Source: Nocardia carnea
Lineage (GTDB): Bacteria > Actinomycetota > Actinomycetes > Mycobacteriales > Mycobacteriaceae
Reading direction: 5' to 3'
Assembly (NCBI RefSeq): GCF_029869215.1
Contig: NZ_JARWPM010000114.1
Coordinates: 1-63,359, forward strand
Length of the DNA: 63,359 nt
A model generated the notes under the pieces. The model was not told where the DNA came from. It did not search any database and worked only from the letters and a program-made list of their open reading frames with translations. Made by a program: the position numbers and the translations under genes. Of this stretch, positions 7,783 to 16,765 are shown in pieces. How positions within the stretch are numbered: the stretch's first letter is position 1; every line of letters starts with the position of its first letter.

Positions 7783-8475
7783 ATGCTGGAACTCATCGAC
7801 GTCCACGCCGGCTATGGGCGCACCGAGGTGGTGCACGGGGTCGGGATCGAGGTCCCGGCCGACGGGGTCGCCGCGATCATGGGACACAACGGCGCCGGGA
7901 AGACCACGCTGCTGCGCGCGGCGGTGGGACTGGTGAAAACGGCACGCGGCCGGATCCGTTTCGACGGGGCCGATATCACCTCGCTGCGTCCGAGCGCGCG
8001 GGTCAAGCGCGGACTGGCCTACGTCCCGCAGGGCCAGCAGTGCTTCGGTCATCTCACCACCGCCGAGAACCTGCGCGTGGTGGCGGACGGCCGCAAACGC
8101 GGGTCCGCGCTGATCGACGAGCAGCTGGATCTCTTTCCGGCACTGAAGGATCTGCTCAACCGCCGGGCCGGGTTGCTCTCCGGCGGCCAGCGCCAGCAGC
8201 TGGCGATCGCGCGGGCGCTCATCACCGAACCGCGCATGCTCATCCTCGACGAGCCCACCGAGGGCATCCAGCCGTCGGTGGTCGCCGAGATCGAGAACAC
8301 CATCACCGAACTGGTGGGTCGCGGCGGGCTCGGGGTGCTGCTGGTGGAACAGCACATCGGGTTCGCGCTGCGCGCGGCGAGCCGGTATTACGTGCTGGAG
8401 AGCGGTCGCGTCACCTCGTCCGGGGAGGGTGGGGCCGGTGCCGTCGGCACCGTTCGCGCCGCCATGACTCTGTAG
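7783..8475 (+). CDS. urtE: Urea ABC transporter ATPase UrtE
   Basis: 230 aa, LivF-type ABC ATPase. Walker A GHNGAGKTT, signature LSGGQRQQLAIARAL, Walker B MLILDEPTEGIQPSVVAEIE (a UrtE hallmark) and switch VLLVEQHIGFA. ATG 7783 follows GGGAGAG by 5 bp; an in-frame GTG at 7777 that overlaps the urtD stop is possible. It completes the urtABCDE transporter. The GntR gene starts 10 bp later, so it is probably cotranscribed. Confidence 0.92.
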   Translation: MLELIDVHAGYGRTEVVHGVGIEVPADGVAAIMGHNGAGKTTLLRAAVGLVKTARGRIRFDGADITSLRPSARVKRGLAYVPQGQQCFGHLTTAENLRVVADGRKRGSALIDEQLDLFPALKDLLNRRAGLLSGGQRQQLAIARALITEPRMLILDEPTEGIQPSVVAEIENTITELVGRGGLGVLLVEQHIGFALRAASRYYVLESGRVTSSGEGGAGAVGTVRAAMTL

Positions 8476-8485
8476 GTTGCGCGTC

Positions 8486-9187
8486 GTGACCGAACCACGA
8501 AGCAAACGCGAATCCCGCAGCGACACTGTGTACAAGGCGTTGCGCGACGAACTGATGACCGGTGCCCTGGCACCGGACGAACGGCTCGGCGAGGAGCGGC
8601 TGGCCGAACGCTACAGCGTCTCCCGGACCCCCGTACGCGAGGCACTGGCCCGGTTACAGGCCGACGGCCTCGTCGAACGCCGGGATGCGGGCCTGTTCCC
8701 GTACCGGCCGCGGCTGGACACCCTGGGCGACTACTACGAACTGCGGATCACCTTGGAGGTCCAGGGAATTGCCCGGGTGCTCGACGATCCGGAACTGGGT
8801 CACGACCGGGCCGTCCTCGGTCCGGAGATCGATCGGTGGCGCGCGTTCCGCACCGCACCGCCGGACCCGGACGCCGGTTTCGTCGACGCCGACGAACAGT
8901 TCCACACCGTGCTGCTGGAGTCGTCGGGCAACCACGCCCTCACCGAGGCGCTGCGCACGGTGAACGCCCGGATCCGCCCGGTCCGGATGTTCGACTACCT
9001 GACCCCCGATCGCATGCTCGCCACCATCGAGGAGCACATCGCCATCGGCGAGGCCGTACTCGACCGCGACCTCACCGGTGCCCGCGAACAACTCCTCGCC
9101 CATATCGACCAATCCCGCCGCGTGGTGGCCGACCGGGCGGGTCAGGTACTCCAGCTGACCCGCCTGGCCCGCGCGACCAAGACCTGA
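8486..9187 (+). CDS. GntR/FadR-type transcriptional regulator of the urea locus
   Basis: 233 aa. N-terminal winged HTH (~12-75: SDTVYKALRDELMTGALAPDERLGEERLAERYSVSRTPVREALARLQADGLV) and an all-helical FCD effector domain (~85-220) with the metal-binding-type histidines in DADEQFHTVLLE and EEHIAIGEAVL. FCD-type GntR proteins sense small carboxylates or amides and usually repress. It lies between the transporter and the degradation genes, and the two GTATAC-N6-GTATAC elements flanking the locus are its likely sites. GTG 8486 or TTG 8477 could start it; neither has a strong ribosome site. Confidence 0.88.
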   Translation: MTEPRSKRESRSDTVYKALRDELMTGALAPDERLGEERLAERYSVSRTPVREALARLQADGLVERRDAGLFPYRPRLDTLGDYYELRITLEVQGIARVLDDPELGHDRAVLGPEIDRWRAFRTAPPDPDAGFVDADEQFHTVLLESSGNHALTEALRTVNARIRPVRMFDYLTPDRMLATIEEHIAIGEAVLDRDLTGAREQLLAHIDQSRRVVADRAGQVLQLTRLARATKT

Positions 9188-9237
9188 CTTCCCCGGCTAC
9201 CCCGGTAGCCGCACTGTCCACGCCGAGAGGATCGACC

Positions 9238-12200
9238 GTGACCGAGACCGCCCCGCAGTTGTATACGCCAGTGCATACACCCCTGCCCGAATGTCTGCTG
9301 ATCGCCAATCGCGGTGAGATCGCCTGCCGCATCCTGCGCACCGCGCGGCGGCTCGGGATCGATACGGTCGCGGTGTATTCCGATGCCGACGAGGGGTCGC
9401 GGCATGTGCGGATGGCCGATCGCGCGGTCCGGCTCGGGCCGGCGCCGGCCGCGGAGTCCTATCTGCGTGCCGACGCCGTGATCGAGGCGGCCCTGTCCAG
9501 TGGCGCGACCGCAATCCACCCCGGTTACGGGTTCCTCTCCGAGAACGCCGGTTTCGCGGCGGAGGTGGAGGCCGCCGGTATCGCGTTCGTCGGCCCGGCC
9601 GCCGAACATCTGCGGCTCTTCGGCGATAAGCACAGTGCGCGCAATGCCGCCGCGGCGGTGGGTGTGCCGCTGGTCGCCGGGAGCGGATTGCTCACCGGGC
9701 TGGACGAGGCGCTCGCGGAGGCCGACCGGATCGGTTATCCGGTGATGCTCAAGGCGGCCGGTGGCGGCGGCGGTATCGGTATGGCCGCCTGTTCGACCCC
9801 CGGCGAACTCACCGACGCCTACCAGCGCGTGATCCGGCTGGCGCAGAACAACTTCGGTTCCTCGGCGGTCTATCTGGAGCGATTCGTCGCGCGGGCGCGG
9901 CATGTGGAGGTGCAGATCTTCGGTGACGGCCGGGGCCGCGCGATTTCCCTGGGCACCCGCGACTGCAGTCTGCAGCGCCGCAACCAGAAGGTGATCGAGG
10001 AGGCGCCCGCCCCCGGGCTGCCGTATACCGTGAGCGAGCGGCTGCTCGAATCGAGCCGGAAACTGCTGGGCGAGGTCGGGTATCGCTCGGCGGGCACCGT
10101 CGAGTTCATCTACGACGTGGACCGCGGCGAGGCCTCGTTCCTCGAGGTGAACACCCGCCTGCAGGTGGAACATCCGGTGACCGAGGCCGTCACCGGTGTG
10201 GACCTGGTGGAATGGATGCTGCGCCTGGCCGGCGGCGATTCCGCGTTCCTCGACGACATCCCCGACGCCGGCCCGCCGATCAGCGGTTTCGCCGTGGAGG
10301 CCCGCGTCTACGCCGAGGACCCCGGTAACGACTACCGTCCCGGCGCCGGCACCCTCACCGGAGTCGAGATCCCGGGCGCGAATGCCCGGGTGGAGACCTG
10401 GGTCGAAACCGGCACCGAGATCAGCCCCTACTACGACCCGCTGATCGCCAAGATCATCACTTCGGGCGAGAGCCGGCCCGAGGCCCTGCACCGGCTCCGC
10501 GCGGCGCTCGACGACACCCGCATGTTCGGTATCACCACGAACCTGCCGCAGTTACGCGCCGCCGCGACGAGCTCCCCCATGCTCGACGCCCGGCACACCA
10601 CCGCGACCCTGGGCAGTCTTGCCACCACCCGGCCGCGCCTGGAGATCCTGCGCGCCGGTGTCTCCACCACCATCCAGGACTATCCGGGCCGCCTCGGCCT
10701 GTGGAATGTCGGCATACCGCCGTCGGGCGCCTTCGACGATCTGTCCTTCCAGCTCGCCAACCACGCCGTCGGCAACTCCCTCGGCGAGAACGGCCTCGAG
10801 GCGACGCTGCTCGGCCCCCGCATCCGCTGTACCGACACCACCGTCGTCTGCGTGACCGGCGCCGATGCCCCGGTCACCGTGGACGGCGAACCGGTGCCGA
10901 TGTGGGAACCGGTCACCGTCCCCGCCGGTTCGGTACTCGATATCGGCGCCCCCTACGACACCGGTCTGCGCACCTATCTCGCTGTCCGCGGCGGTATCCT
11001 GGCCCCCGACTTTCACGGCAGCGCAGCCACTTTCACCCTCGGCGGTTTCGGCGGTATCACCGGCCGCGCCGTCGCCACCGGCGATATTCTCGGAATCAAA
11101 CCCGACGCCGGCGGACTTCTCGACCCCGAGCCCATCCCGGCCGCCGACCGACCCGAATTCGGTCACACCTGGTACGTCGGTGTCGGCGAAGGCCCGCAGC
11201 CCGCCCCCGACTACTTCACCCCGGCCGATATCGCCCAGTTCTACGACGCCACCTGGCAGGTGCAGGCGCACGCCAACCGTACCGGCCTGCGCCTGGCCGG
11301 GCCGAAACCCACTTGGTCGCGTACCGACGGCGGCGACGCCGGCCTGCATCCGTCGAACCTGCACGACTGCCCGTACAGCGTCGGCGCCCTGAACCTCTCC
11401 GGCGACACCCCGATCCTGCTCGGCCCCGACGGCCCCAGCCTCGGCGGTTTCGCCTGCCCGCTCACGGTGGTTTCCGCGCACCGCTGGAAGTTGGGCCAGA
11501 TGCGCCCCGGCGACCAGGTGCGTTTCGTCCCGGTCGCCGACGACCGCACCGCCGCCTTCCGATCCTCACCCGGCCTGCGCGGCCGCAATGTGTCCACGCC
11601 GGAACTGCTCGGTTCCCGCGAGGCGGACAACGGTGTGCTGGGCCGCCGCGACGCCGGCACCGGCACACCGGAGGTCAAATACCTGCGCGGTGGCGACGAC
11701 AACGTGATGGTCGAATACGGTCCGATGGAACTCGACCTCGGCCTGCGAATGCGTGTGCACGCCCTGGGCGAACGCCTCGAACAGGCCTCCATCCCCGGCC
11801 TGATCGATATCACCCCGGGCGTCCGTTCCCTGCATCTGCATTTCGACCCCGATGTCATCGATCAGCGCACCGTGGTCCGCCTGCTCGGCGAACTCGAGGA
11901 CGATATCCCCGATACCGCCGATCTGCGGGTCCCGAGCCGCCATATCGAACTCCCGCTCTCCTTCGACGACCCCACCATCGTGCAGGCCATCGAGCGCTAC
12001 GGGCGCGGCGTACGTTCCGAAGCCCCGTGGCTGCCGTCGAATATCGAGTTCATCCGCCGCATCAACGGCCTGGACAGTATCGACGAGGTCCGCGATATCG
12101 TCTTCGACGCCCAGTACATGGTGCTCGGTCTCGGCGATGTCTACCTGGGCGCTCCGCTGGCCGTGCCGCTCGACCCGCGGCACCGCCTGGTCACCACCAA

Positions 12201-12897
12201 ATACAACCCCGCGCGCACCTGGACCCCCGCCGACGCCGTCGGTATCGGCGGCAAATACCTGTGCGTCTACGGGATGGAATCGCCCGGCGGCTACCAGCTG
12301 GTCGGCCGCACCGTTCCCATCTGGTCCGGTTACCGGCAGCGTGCGCCGTTCGAATCGGGCAAACCGTGGCTGTTCCGGTTCTTCGACCGCATCAGCTGGT
12401 ATCCGGTCTCGGCCGGGGAACTGCTCGACCTGCGCGCCGATATGTCGGCGGGCCGTTTCGAGATGCGCACCAGCATGGGCGAATTCGCGATGGCCGAGCA
12501 TCTGGAATTCCTGCGGGACAATGCCGGCGATATCGCCACCACCGAGGAGCACCGGCAGGCCGCGTTCACCGCCGAACGGCAGCGCTGGGAGGCCAGCGGA
12601 GAACTCAGCGCGCAGGCCGAACCGGACCCGGCCCCCGAGACCGCCGAGACGCTCGACCTGCCCGAGGGCTGTGATATCGCCACCGCCCCCATGATGGCGA
12701 ACGTATGGCGGGTGGAGGTCGCCGAAGGCGATCACGTCGAGGCCGGCGCCACCCTGCTGGTACTCGAGGCAATGAAGATGGAGCTGCCCGTGCTGGCGGA
12801 GGTCGCGGGGACAGTCCGCACCGTCATCGCCGCCGCAGGCGATCAAGTGACCACCGGCGCACCTCTGGTCGCCATCGAAACCGAAGGAGCGGCATAA
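9238..12897 (+). CDS. uca: Urea carboxylase (biotin-dependent, ATP-hydrolysing)
   Basis: 1219 aa. It converts urea, bicarbonate and ATP to allophanate, the first step of the urea amidolyase route. Domains in order: biotin carboxylase (~14-465, LIANRGEIACRILRTARRLG, ATP loop KAAGGGGGIG from residue 172, EVNTRLQVEHPVTEAVTG), carboxyltransferase made of the AHS2/KipA-like and AHS1/KipI-like parts (~470-1060), a linker, and a C-terminal biotinyl domain with EAMKMELPV (biotinyl-lysine 1180). GTG 9238 has GAGAGG 7 bp upstream; the frame is open far upstream, inside gntR, but that part is a shadow. The AHS parts are fused into one chain. No DUF1989 urea-carboxylase-associated genes are present, which is unlike many proteobacterial loci. 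Confidence 0.93.
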   Translation: MTETAPQLYTPVHTPLPECLLIANRGEIACRILRTARRLGIDTVAVYSDADEGSRHVRMADRAVRLGPAPAAESYLRADAVIEAALSSGATAIHPGYGFLSENAGFAAEVEAAGIAFVGPAAEHLRLFGDKHSARNAAAAVGVPLVAGSGLLTGLDEALAEADRIGYPVMLKAAGGGGGIGMAACSTPGELTDAYQRVIRLAQNNFGSSAVYLERFVARARHVEVQIFGDGRGRAISLGTRDCSLQRRNQKVIEEAPAPGLPYTVSERLLESSRKLLGEVGYRSAGTVEFIYDVDRGEASFLEVNTRLQVEHPVTEAVTGVDLVEWMLRLAGGDSAFLDDIPDAGPPISGFAVEARVYAEDPGNDYRPGAGTLTGVEIPGANARVETWVETGTEISPYYDPLIAKIITSGESRPEALHRLRAALDDTRMFGITTNLPQLRAAATSSPMLDARHTTATLGSLATTRPRLEILRAGVSTTIQDYPGRLGLWNVGIPPSGAFDDLSFQLANHAVGNSLGENGLEATLLGPRIRCTDTTVVCVTGADAPVTVDGEPVPMWEPVTVPAGSVLDIGAPYDTGLRTYLAVRGGILAPDFHGSAATFTLGGFGGITGRAVATGDILGIKPDAGGLLDPEPIPAADRPEFGHTWYVGVGEGPQPAPDYFTPADIAQFYDATWQVQAHANRTGLRLAGPKPTWSRTDGGDAGLHPSNLHDCPYSVGALNLSGDTPILLGPDGPSLGGFACPLTVVSAHRWKLGQMRPGDQVRFVPVADDRTAAFRSSPGLRGRNVSTPELLGSREADNGVLGRRDAGTGTPEVKYLRGGDDNVMVEYGPMELDLGLRMRVHALGERLEQASIPGLIDITPGVRSLHLHFDPDVIDQRTVVRLLGELEDDIPDTADLRVPSRHIELPLSFDDPTIVQAIERYGRGVRSEAPWLPSNIEFIRRINGLDSIDEVRDIVFDAQYMVLGLGDVYLGAPLAVPLDPRHRLVTTKYNPARTWTPADAVGIGGKYLCVYGMESPGGYQLVGRTVPIWSGYRQRAPFESGKPWLFRFFDRISWYPVSAGELLDLRADMSAGRFEMRTSMGEFAMAEHLEFLRDNAGDIATTEEHRQAAFTAERQRWEASGELSAQAEPDPAPETAETLDLPEGCDIATAPMMANVWRVEVAEGDHVEAGATLLVLEAMKMELPVLAEVAGTVRTVIAAAGDQVTTGAPLVAIETEGAA
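9260..9279. promoter_or_regulatory. Second copy of the urea-locus operator, inside the start of urea carboxylase
   Basis: TGTATACGCCAGTGCATACA repeats the urtA-side element: GTATACGCC is identical and the half-site spacing (GTATAC-N6-GCATAC, 12-bp period) is the same. It covers codons 8-14 of the carboxylase as annotated, downstream of the GTG start. Confidence 0.5.
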
Positions 12898-12899
12898 CC

Positions 12900-14792
12900 A
12901 TGGAGAAACTACCGCTAGCCGGCGCGCGCCCCGAGTCCACGGGCACGCCGGACAATGCAGTCGACAGCACGACCGGCACAGTGGGCAGTACGACCGGCGC
13001 CGCCGACGCTGCGATCGCGGCGGCCGGCAGGGCACCCGGCACTGCCGATGACGCGACCCCCGCTGCGCGCAACGTGACGGGCGCCGCCGGGAACGCTCTT
13101 GCGGCGGTGGACAAGGTCGCGGCCGCGTACCGGGCGATCCGCGAGCACGACCGGCCCGAGATCTGGATTTCGCTGCGCGAGGAGGCCGATGTCCTGGCCG
13201 AGGCCGCGGCGATCGACGCCCGGTCCGAGCAGGGCGAAAACCTGCCGCTGGCCGGGGTTCTGCTGGCCGTCAAGGACAATATCGATATCGCCGGGATTCC
13301 CACCACCTGCGCCTGCCCCGGTTTCGCCCGCGCCCCCGAGCAGACCGCCCCCGCGGTGGCGCGGTTGGTCGAACAGGGCGCGATCGTGCTCGGTAAGACC
13401 AATCTCGACCAGTTCGCCACCGGACTGGTCGGCACCCGCAGCCCCTACGGCGCCGTCCGCAACAGCCGGTTCCCCGATCGTGTCTCCGGCGGCAGCAGTT
13501 CCGGTTCGGCCGTCGCCGTCGCCCTGGGCATGGTCGACGCCGCCCTGGGCACCGATACCGCCGGTTCCGGCCGCGTCCCCGCCGCGTTGAACGGCCTCGT
13601 CGGCATCAAACCGACCCTGGGCCTGGTCCCCACCACCGGCGTGGTCCCCGCCTGCCCCGACTACGACGCCGTGAGCGTTTTCGCCCGCGACCTCACCCTC
13701 GCCACGCAGGTCGCGAACGCCATGATCGGCCCCGACCCGGCCGACCCCCGTTCCCGTCCCTGGCCCGCCGACACCCCGCTCGGCGCCCCCGCCCGCCCGA
13801 TCCTCGCCGTGCCCACCGACGACAACCTGAAAGCCCTGACGCCCGCCTATCGCGCCGCGTTCGACGCGACCGTCGCTCGCTGGCGGGCGGGCGGCGGCGA
13901 AATCGGCACGGTCGATATCACCGAACTCCTCGACGCCGCCAGACTCCTCTACGACGGCGCCGTCGTCGCCCAGCGCTACGCCGCGGTCGGGGAGTTTCTC
14001 AGTGGGAAGCCCGAAGGCGCCGACCCGGTGGTCTCCGCGATCGTCGAAGGTAGTGCCCGCCCGGCCGCGCACGCCTACGTCACCGACCTCGACCAGATCG
14101 CCCGCGCCGCCGCCACCGCGCGCCGCCTCTTCGCCGACTACCCGGCCCTGCTCCTGCCCACCACCACCGAACATCCGACGATCGCGGCCGTGGCGGCCGA
14201 TCCGATCACCATCAACAGCCGGATGGGCACCTTCACCAATTTCTGTAATCTCCTGGACCTGGCCGCGGTCGCGGTCCCCGGCGAGGACACCGCCGAAGGC
14301 GACCCGTTCGGCGTCATGCTGGTGACCCCCGCCTTCGCCGATCAGGTCGGTATCGATCTCGCCGCCCGGCTGCTGGGCGAACCGTCGCCGCTGCTCACCG
14401 CGACCGGCACCGACCTCCTCGTCGTCGGCGCCCACCTGCGCGGCCTCCCCCTGCACCACCAGCTCGACGCGGCGCGGGCCCGGTTCGTCGGCGAAGTCGC
14501 GACCGCGGCGGCGTACCGCATGGTCGCGCTGCCCGCCACCCCGCCGAAACCCGGCCTGCTCCGGGTGGGTCCGGGCGACGGCCGCTCACTACCCGGCGAA
14601 CTGTATCGCCTCTCCCCCGCCGCCCTCGGCAGCTTCCTGAGCAACCTGCCGTCACCCATGACACTGGGCAAGGTCGAACTCGAGACGGGCGAATGGGTCA
14701 CGGGATTCGCCTGTGATTACGAATCAGCCCGCGACGCAACGGATATCACCGAGTACGGAGGGTGGAAGAACTACCTGAACGCCGCTCGATAA
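12900..14792 (+). CDS. atzF: Allophanate hydrolase
   Basis: 630 aa. It hydrolyses allophanate to two ammonia and two CO2, completing ATP-dependent urea breakdown. It has an amidase-signature core with catalytic Lys125 (LLAVKDNIDIAG), the glycine/serine motif SGGSSSGSAVAVALG (~196) and nucleophile Ser223 in DTAGSGRVPAAL. The C-terminal domain (~465-630, ending TEYGGWKNYL) is the allophanate-hydrolase-specific domain. Residues ~12-70 are an unusual Ala/Gly/Thr-rich stretch before the conserved part. It starts 2 bp after the carboxylase stop, with GGAG 11 bp upstream. Amidase alone would lack the C-terminal domain. Confidence 0.92.
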   Translation: MEKLPLAGARPESTGTPDNAVDSTTGTVGSTTGAADAAIAAAGRAPGTADDATPAARNVTGAAGNALAAVDKVAAAYRAIREHDRPEIWISLREEADVLAEAAAIDARSEQGENLPLAGVLLAVKDNIDIAGIPTTCACPGFARAPEQTAPAVARLVEQGAIVLGKTNLDQFATGLVGTRSPYGAVRNSRFPDRVSGGSSSGSAVAVALGMVDAALGTDTAGSGRVPAALNGLVGIKPTLGLVPTTGVVPACPDYDAVSVFARDLTLATQVANAMIGPDPADPRSRPWPADTPLGAPARPILAVPTDDNLKALTPAYRAAFDATVARWRAGGGEIGTVDITELLDAARLLYDGAVVAQRYAAVGEFLSGKPEGADPVVSAIVEGSARPAAHAYVTDLDQIARAAATARRLFADYPALLLPTTTEHPTIAAVAADPITINSRMGTFTNFCNLLDLAAVAVPGEDTAEGDPFGVMLVTPAFADQVGIDLAARLLGEPSPLLTATGTDLLVVGAHLRGLPLHHQLDAARARFVGEVATAAAYRMVALPATPPKPGLLRVGPGDGRSLPGELYRLSPAALGSFLSNLPSPMTLGKVELETGEWVTGFACDYESARDATDITEYGGWKNYLNAAR

Positions 14793-14876
14793 CAGCGGGC
14801 CGCCGCGGGGAACCCCGGCCCACCGCACCGATGAGGGGTGAGGTGGGCCGGTTCCCGTCACGTAGTCGAGCACCGC

Positions 14877-15248
14877 TCAGGGGACGGCGGTGAACAGTTC
14901 GTAGCTGTGGCCGTCCGGGTCCCGGACATAGACCCCGCGACCCCCGGCAAGCTTGTTGATCCGGCAGTCCCAGCCGTTCTCCGGCCCCGAGCCGTAGTCG
15001 ACCGCGGGCCACTGCGCGAGCCGCCCGAGAACCGCATCGAATGTGGCGTCGTCCACCAGGAACGCGTAATGCCCCGGCTCGACGCGCCCGCAGTCGTCGA
15101 AATCGAAGGTCAGCTCGTCGTTCACCCGTACCGGAACGAACGGTCCCGCCGGCGGCGCGACCGGCAGGCCCATCAGTTCGGCGAAAAACGCTGCCGAAGC
15201 GAGCTTGTCGGTCGCGGGGACGATCGTGTGATTCAGCACGAGGGACAT
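14877..15248 (-). CDS. VOC-family (glyoxalase/dioxygenase fold) protein
   Basis: 123 aa. One vicinal-oxygen-chelate domain: LNHTIVPATDKLASAAFFAELMGL at the start, the conserved RGVYVRDPDGHSYELF at the end, with metal-ligand candidates His7, His58-region and Glu of YELF. Such proteins bind a divalent metal and act as lyases, dioxygenases or drug-binding proteins; the substrate is unknown. It diverges from a MarR gene across a perfect 19-bp palindrome, so it is probably repressed by that regulator and induced by its ligand. Confidence 0.82.
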   Translation of the reverse strand: MSLVLNHTIVPATDKLASAAFFAELMGLPVAPPAGPFVPVRVNDELTFDFDDCGRVEPGHYAFLVDDATFDAVLGRLAQWPAVDYGSGPENGWDCRINKLAGGRGVYVRDPDGHSYELFTAVP

Positions 15249-15272
15249 GCGGTGCCTTCCAAGGAGCCGAAC

Positions 15273-15314
15273 TGTATGCGTTACGCATACAAATATAGGT
15301 GCGCAACGCATACA
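15273..15314. promoter_or_regulatory. MarR operator between VOC and marR genes
   Basis: TGTATGCGTTACGCATACA (15273-15291) is a perfect palindrome. The half-site ACGCATACA recurs at 15306-15314, ending at the marR start codon. One full and one partial site fit autoregulation and control of both divergent genes. Confidence 0.75.
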
Positions 15315-15806
15315 ATGTCCAGCGTGCGTGCTACACCAGACCCCATTCCCGCCACACCGGCCGACGGCGGACCGGCGCTTTTCCGCCTGGTACGTTTCTG
15401 GTCCCGTCGCTGGAGCGGCCGCGTCTTCGACGGATATTCCACGGAGCCGGCGGCGGATACCGGCCGAATCCAGCACATCCAGGTCCTCGAGGCCGTCGCC
15501 GCGGCCCGGCGCACCCGCGACGAGGCCACCGTCAGCGATGTCGCGACCCAGCTCGGTATCGATCACTCCGGCGCCAGCCGCATGGTCCGCGACGCCGTCA
15601 CCGCGGAGTACCTCATCCGCCTCACCTCCCCGCACGACCGCCGCCGGGTGGTCCTGGAACCCACCGAGACCGGCGAGCAACTGCTGGACGCCGCCCATGC
15701 CTGGCAGCGCGAATGCTTCGACCGGCTCACCGCCGGCTGGCCGGCCCGGGACCGCGGGCAGTTCGCGATCTACCTCCAGCGCCTCGCCGACGAAACCGCC
15801 ACCTGA
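15315..15806 (+). CDS. MarR-family transcriptional regulator
   Basis: 163 aa. Winged HTH ~45-125: TVSDVATQLGIDHSGASRMVRDAVTAEYLIRLTSPHDRRRVVLEPTETGEQLL is the usual MarR recognition helix, wing and dimer linker. ATG 15315 abuts a half-operator and has no ribosome site, so the message is probably leaderless. It likely binds the TGTATGCG palindrome and represses itself and the divergent VOC gene. Confidence 0.85.
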   Translation: MSSVRATPDPIPATPADGGPALFRLVRFWSRRWSGRVFDGYSTEPAADTGRIQHIQVLEAVAAARRTRDEATVSDVATQLGIDHSGASRMVRDAVTAEYLIRLTSPHDRRRVVLEPTETGEQLLDAAHAWQRECFDRLTAGWPARDRGQFAIYLQRLADETAT

Positions 15807-15853
15807 CCACATCCGGCGGGCCCGCACCAGCAGCCCGGCGCGAACTGGGCACC

Positions 15854-15921
15854 CTTATTCAACCAAGGGGTTGAATAAGCCGCCGCAGGGCGCTATGGTC
15901 TTATTCAACCGAGAAGTTGAG
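15854..15921 (+). promoter_or_regulatory. arsR promoter with two operators
   Basis: CTTATTCAACC (15854-15864) and GGTTGAATAAG (15869-15879) form a perfect 11-bp inverted repeat. A second copy, CTTATTCAACC with a partial right arm AGTTGA, is at 15900-15919. TTGAAT (15871-15876) and TATGGT (15894-15899) make a -35/-10 pair with 17-bp spacing, so one site covers -35 and the other the start of transcription. Confidence 0.7.
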
Positions 15922-15929
15922 GAAGAACA

Positions 15930-16292
15930 GTGGAGGAAGACACCGAACAACTCAACCGCGTATTCGCGGCATTGGCCGACCCGACCCGGCGCAATCTGGT
16001 CGCCCGGCTCGCCGCCGCGGACGCCACCGTGGGCGAGCTGGCGGAACCCTACGACATGAGCCTGCAGGCGATCTCCAAGCACGTGAAAGTCCTGGAGGAC
16101 GCCGGACTGGTGACCCGCAGCCGGGACGCCCAGCGCCGGCCGGTGCACCTGGACGCGGAGGTATTGAGCCTGATGACGAAATGGATCGAACGCTACCGCC
16201 GGCAGGCGGAGGAGCGCTATCAGCGCCTCGACGCCCTGCTGCGCCGGATGACCGAAACCGGCGAAACCGACAGAAAGAAGGACGCATCATGA
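15930..16292 (+). CDS. ArsR-family repressor
   Basis: 120 aa. A typical ArsR winged HTH: VFAALADPTRRNLVARLAAADATVGELAEPYDMSLQAISKHVKVLEDAGLVTRSRDAQRRPVHL. No cysteine metal-binding motif (CxC) is seen, so it belongs to the ArsR group that pairs with SRPBCC proteins rather than metal sensors. GTG 15930 has GAGGAAGAAC upstream. The stop overlaps the ATG of the next gene, and the twin inverted repeats ahead of it indicate autoregulation. Confidence 0.88.
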   Translation: MEEDTEQLNRVFAALADPTRRNLVARLAAADATVGELAEPYDMSLQAISKHVKVLEDAGLVTRSRDAQRRPVHLDAEVLSLMTKWIERYRRQAEERYQRLDALLRRMTETGETDRKKDAS

Positions 16293-16765
16293 CCACCACC
16301 GAGATCATCGCGGACGACAAGGTCCCCACCATCGAGATCATCCGCGAATTCGACGCCACCCCCGAGCAGGTGTTCCGCACCCACGTCGACCCGGAGCTGT
16401 ATGCGCAATGGGTCGGCCCGCGCAGCATCACCACCCGGATCACCACCTGGGACGCGCGCACCGGCGGCGCGTGGGCCTTCGCCAACGACCGGGACGGCGC
16501 CGAAATCGCCACCTTCTTCGGCAGCTTCCACGAGGTCCGGCCCAACGAGCGGATCGTCTGGACCTTCACCTACGAGGGTGAACCCGACGGCGTCGCCCTG
16601 GAAACACTGACCTTCGAAGCCCTTCCGGACGGCCGCACGCGGCTGCGGGTCCTGAGTGTGGTCGAAAGTTTCGAAATACGCGACGGCATGCTGGCCAGCG
16701 GTATGAACGTCGGCGTGGAAGAGGGCTACGCCAAGCTCGACGAACTGCTCGCGGAGCAGGCGTGA
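16289..16765 (+). CDS. SRPBCC (AHSA1-like) domain protein
   Basis: 158 aa. The START-like hydrophobic-cavity fold of the AHSA1/CalC group: IEIIREFDATPEQVFRTHVDPELYAQWVGP, GGAWAFANDRDGAEIATFFGSFHEVRPNERIVWTF, MLASGMNVGVEEGYAKLDELL. These cytoplasmic proteins bind unknown hydrophobic ligands. It overlaps arsR (ATGA) and the next gene (TGATG), so it is part of a three-gene operon controlled by ArsR. Confidence 0.87.
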   Translation: MTTTEIIADDKVPTIEIIREFDATPEQVFRTHVDPELYAQWVGPRSITTRITTWDARTGGAWAFANDRDGAEIATFFGSFHEVRPNERIVWTFTYEGEPDGVALETLTFEALPDGRTRLRVLSVVESFEIRDGMLASGMNVGVEEGYAKLDELLAEQA

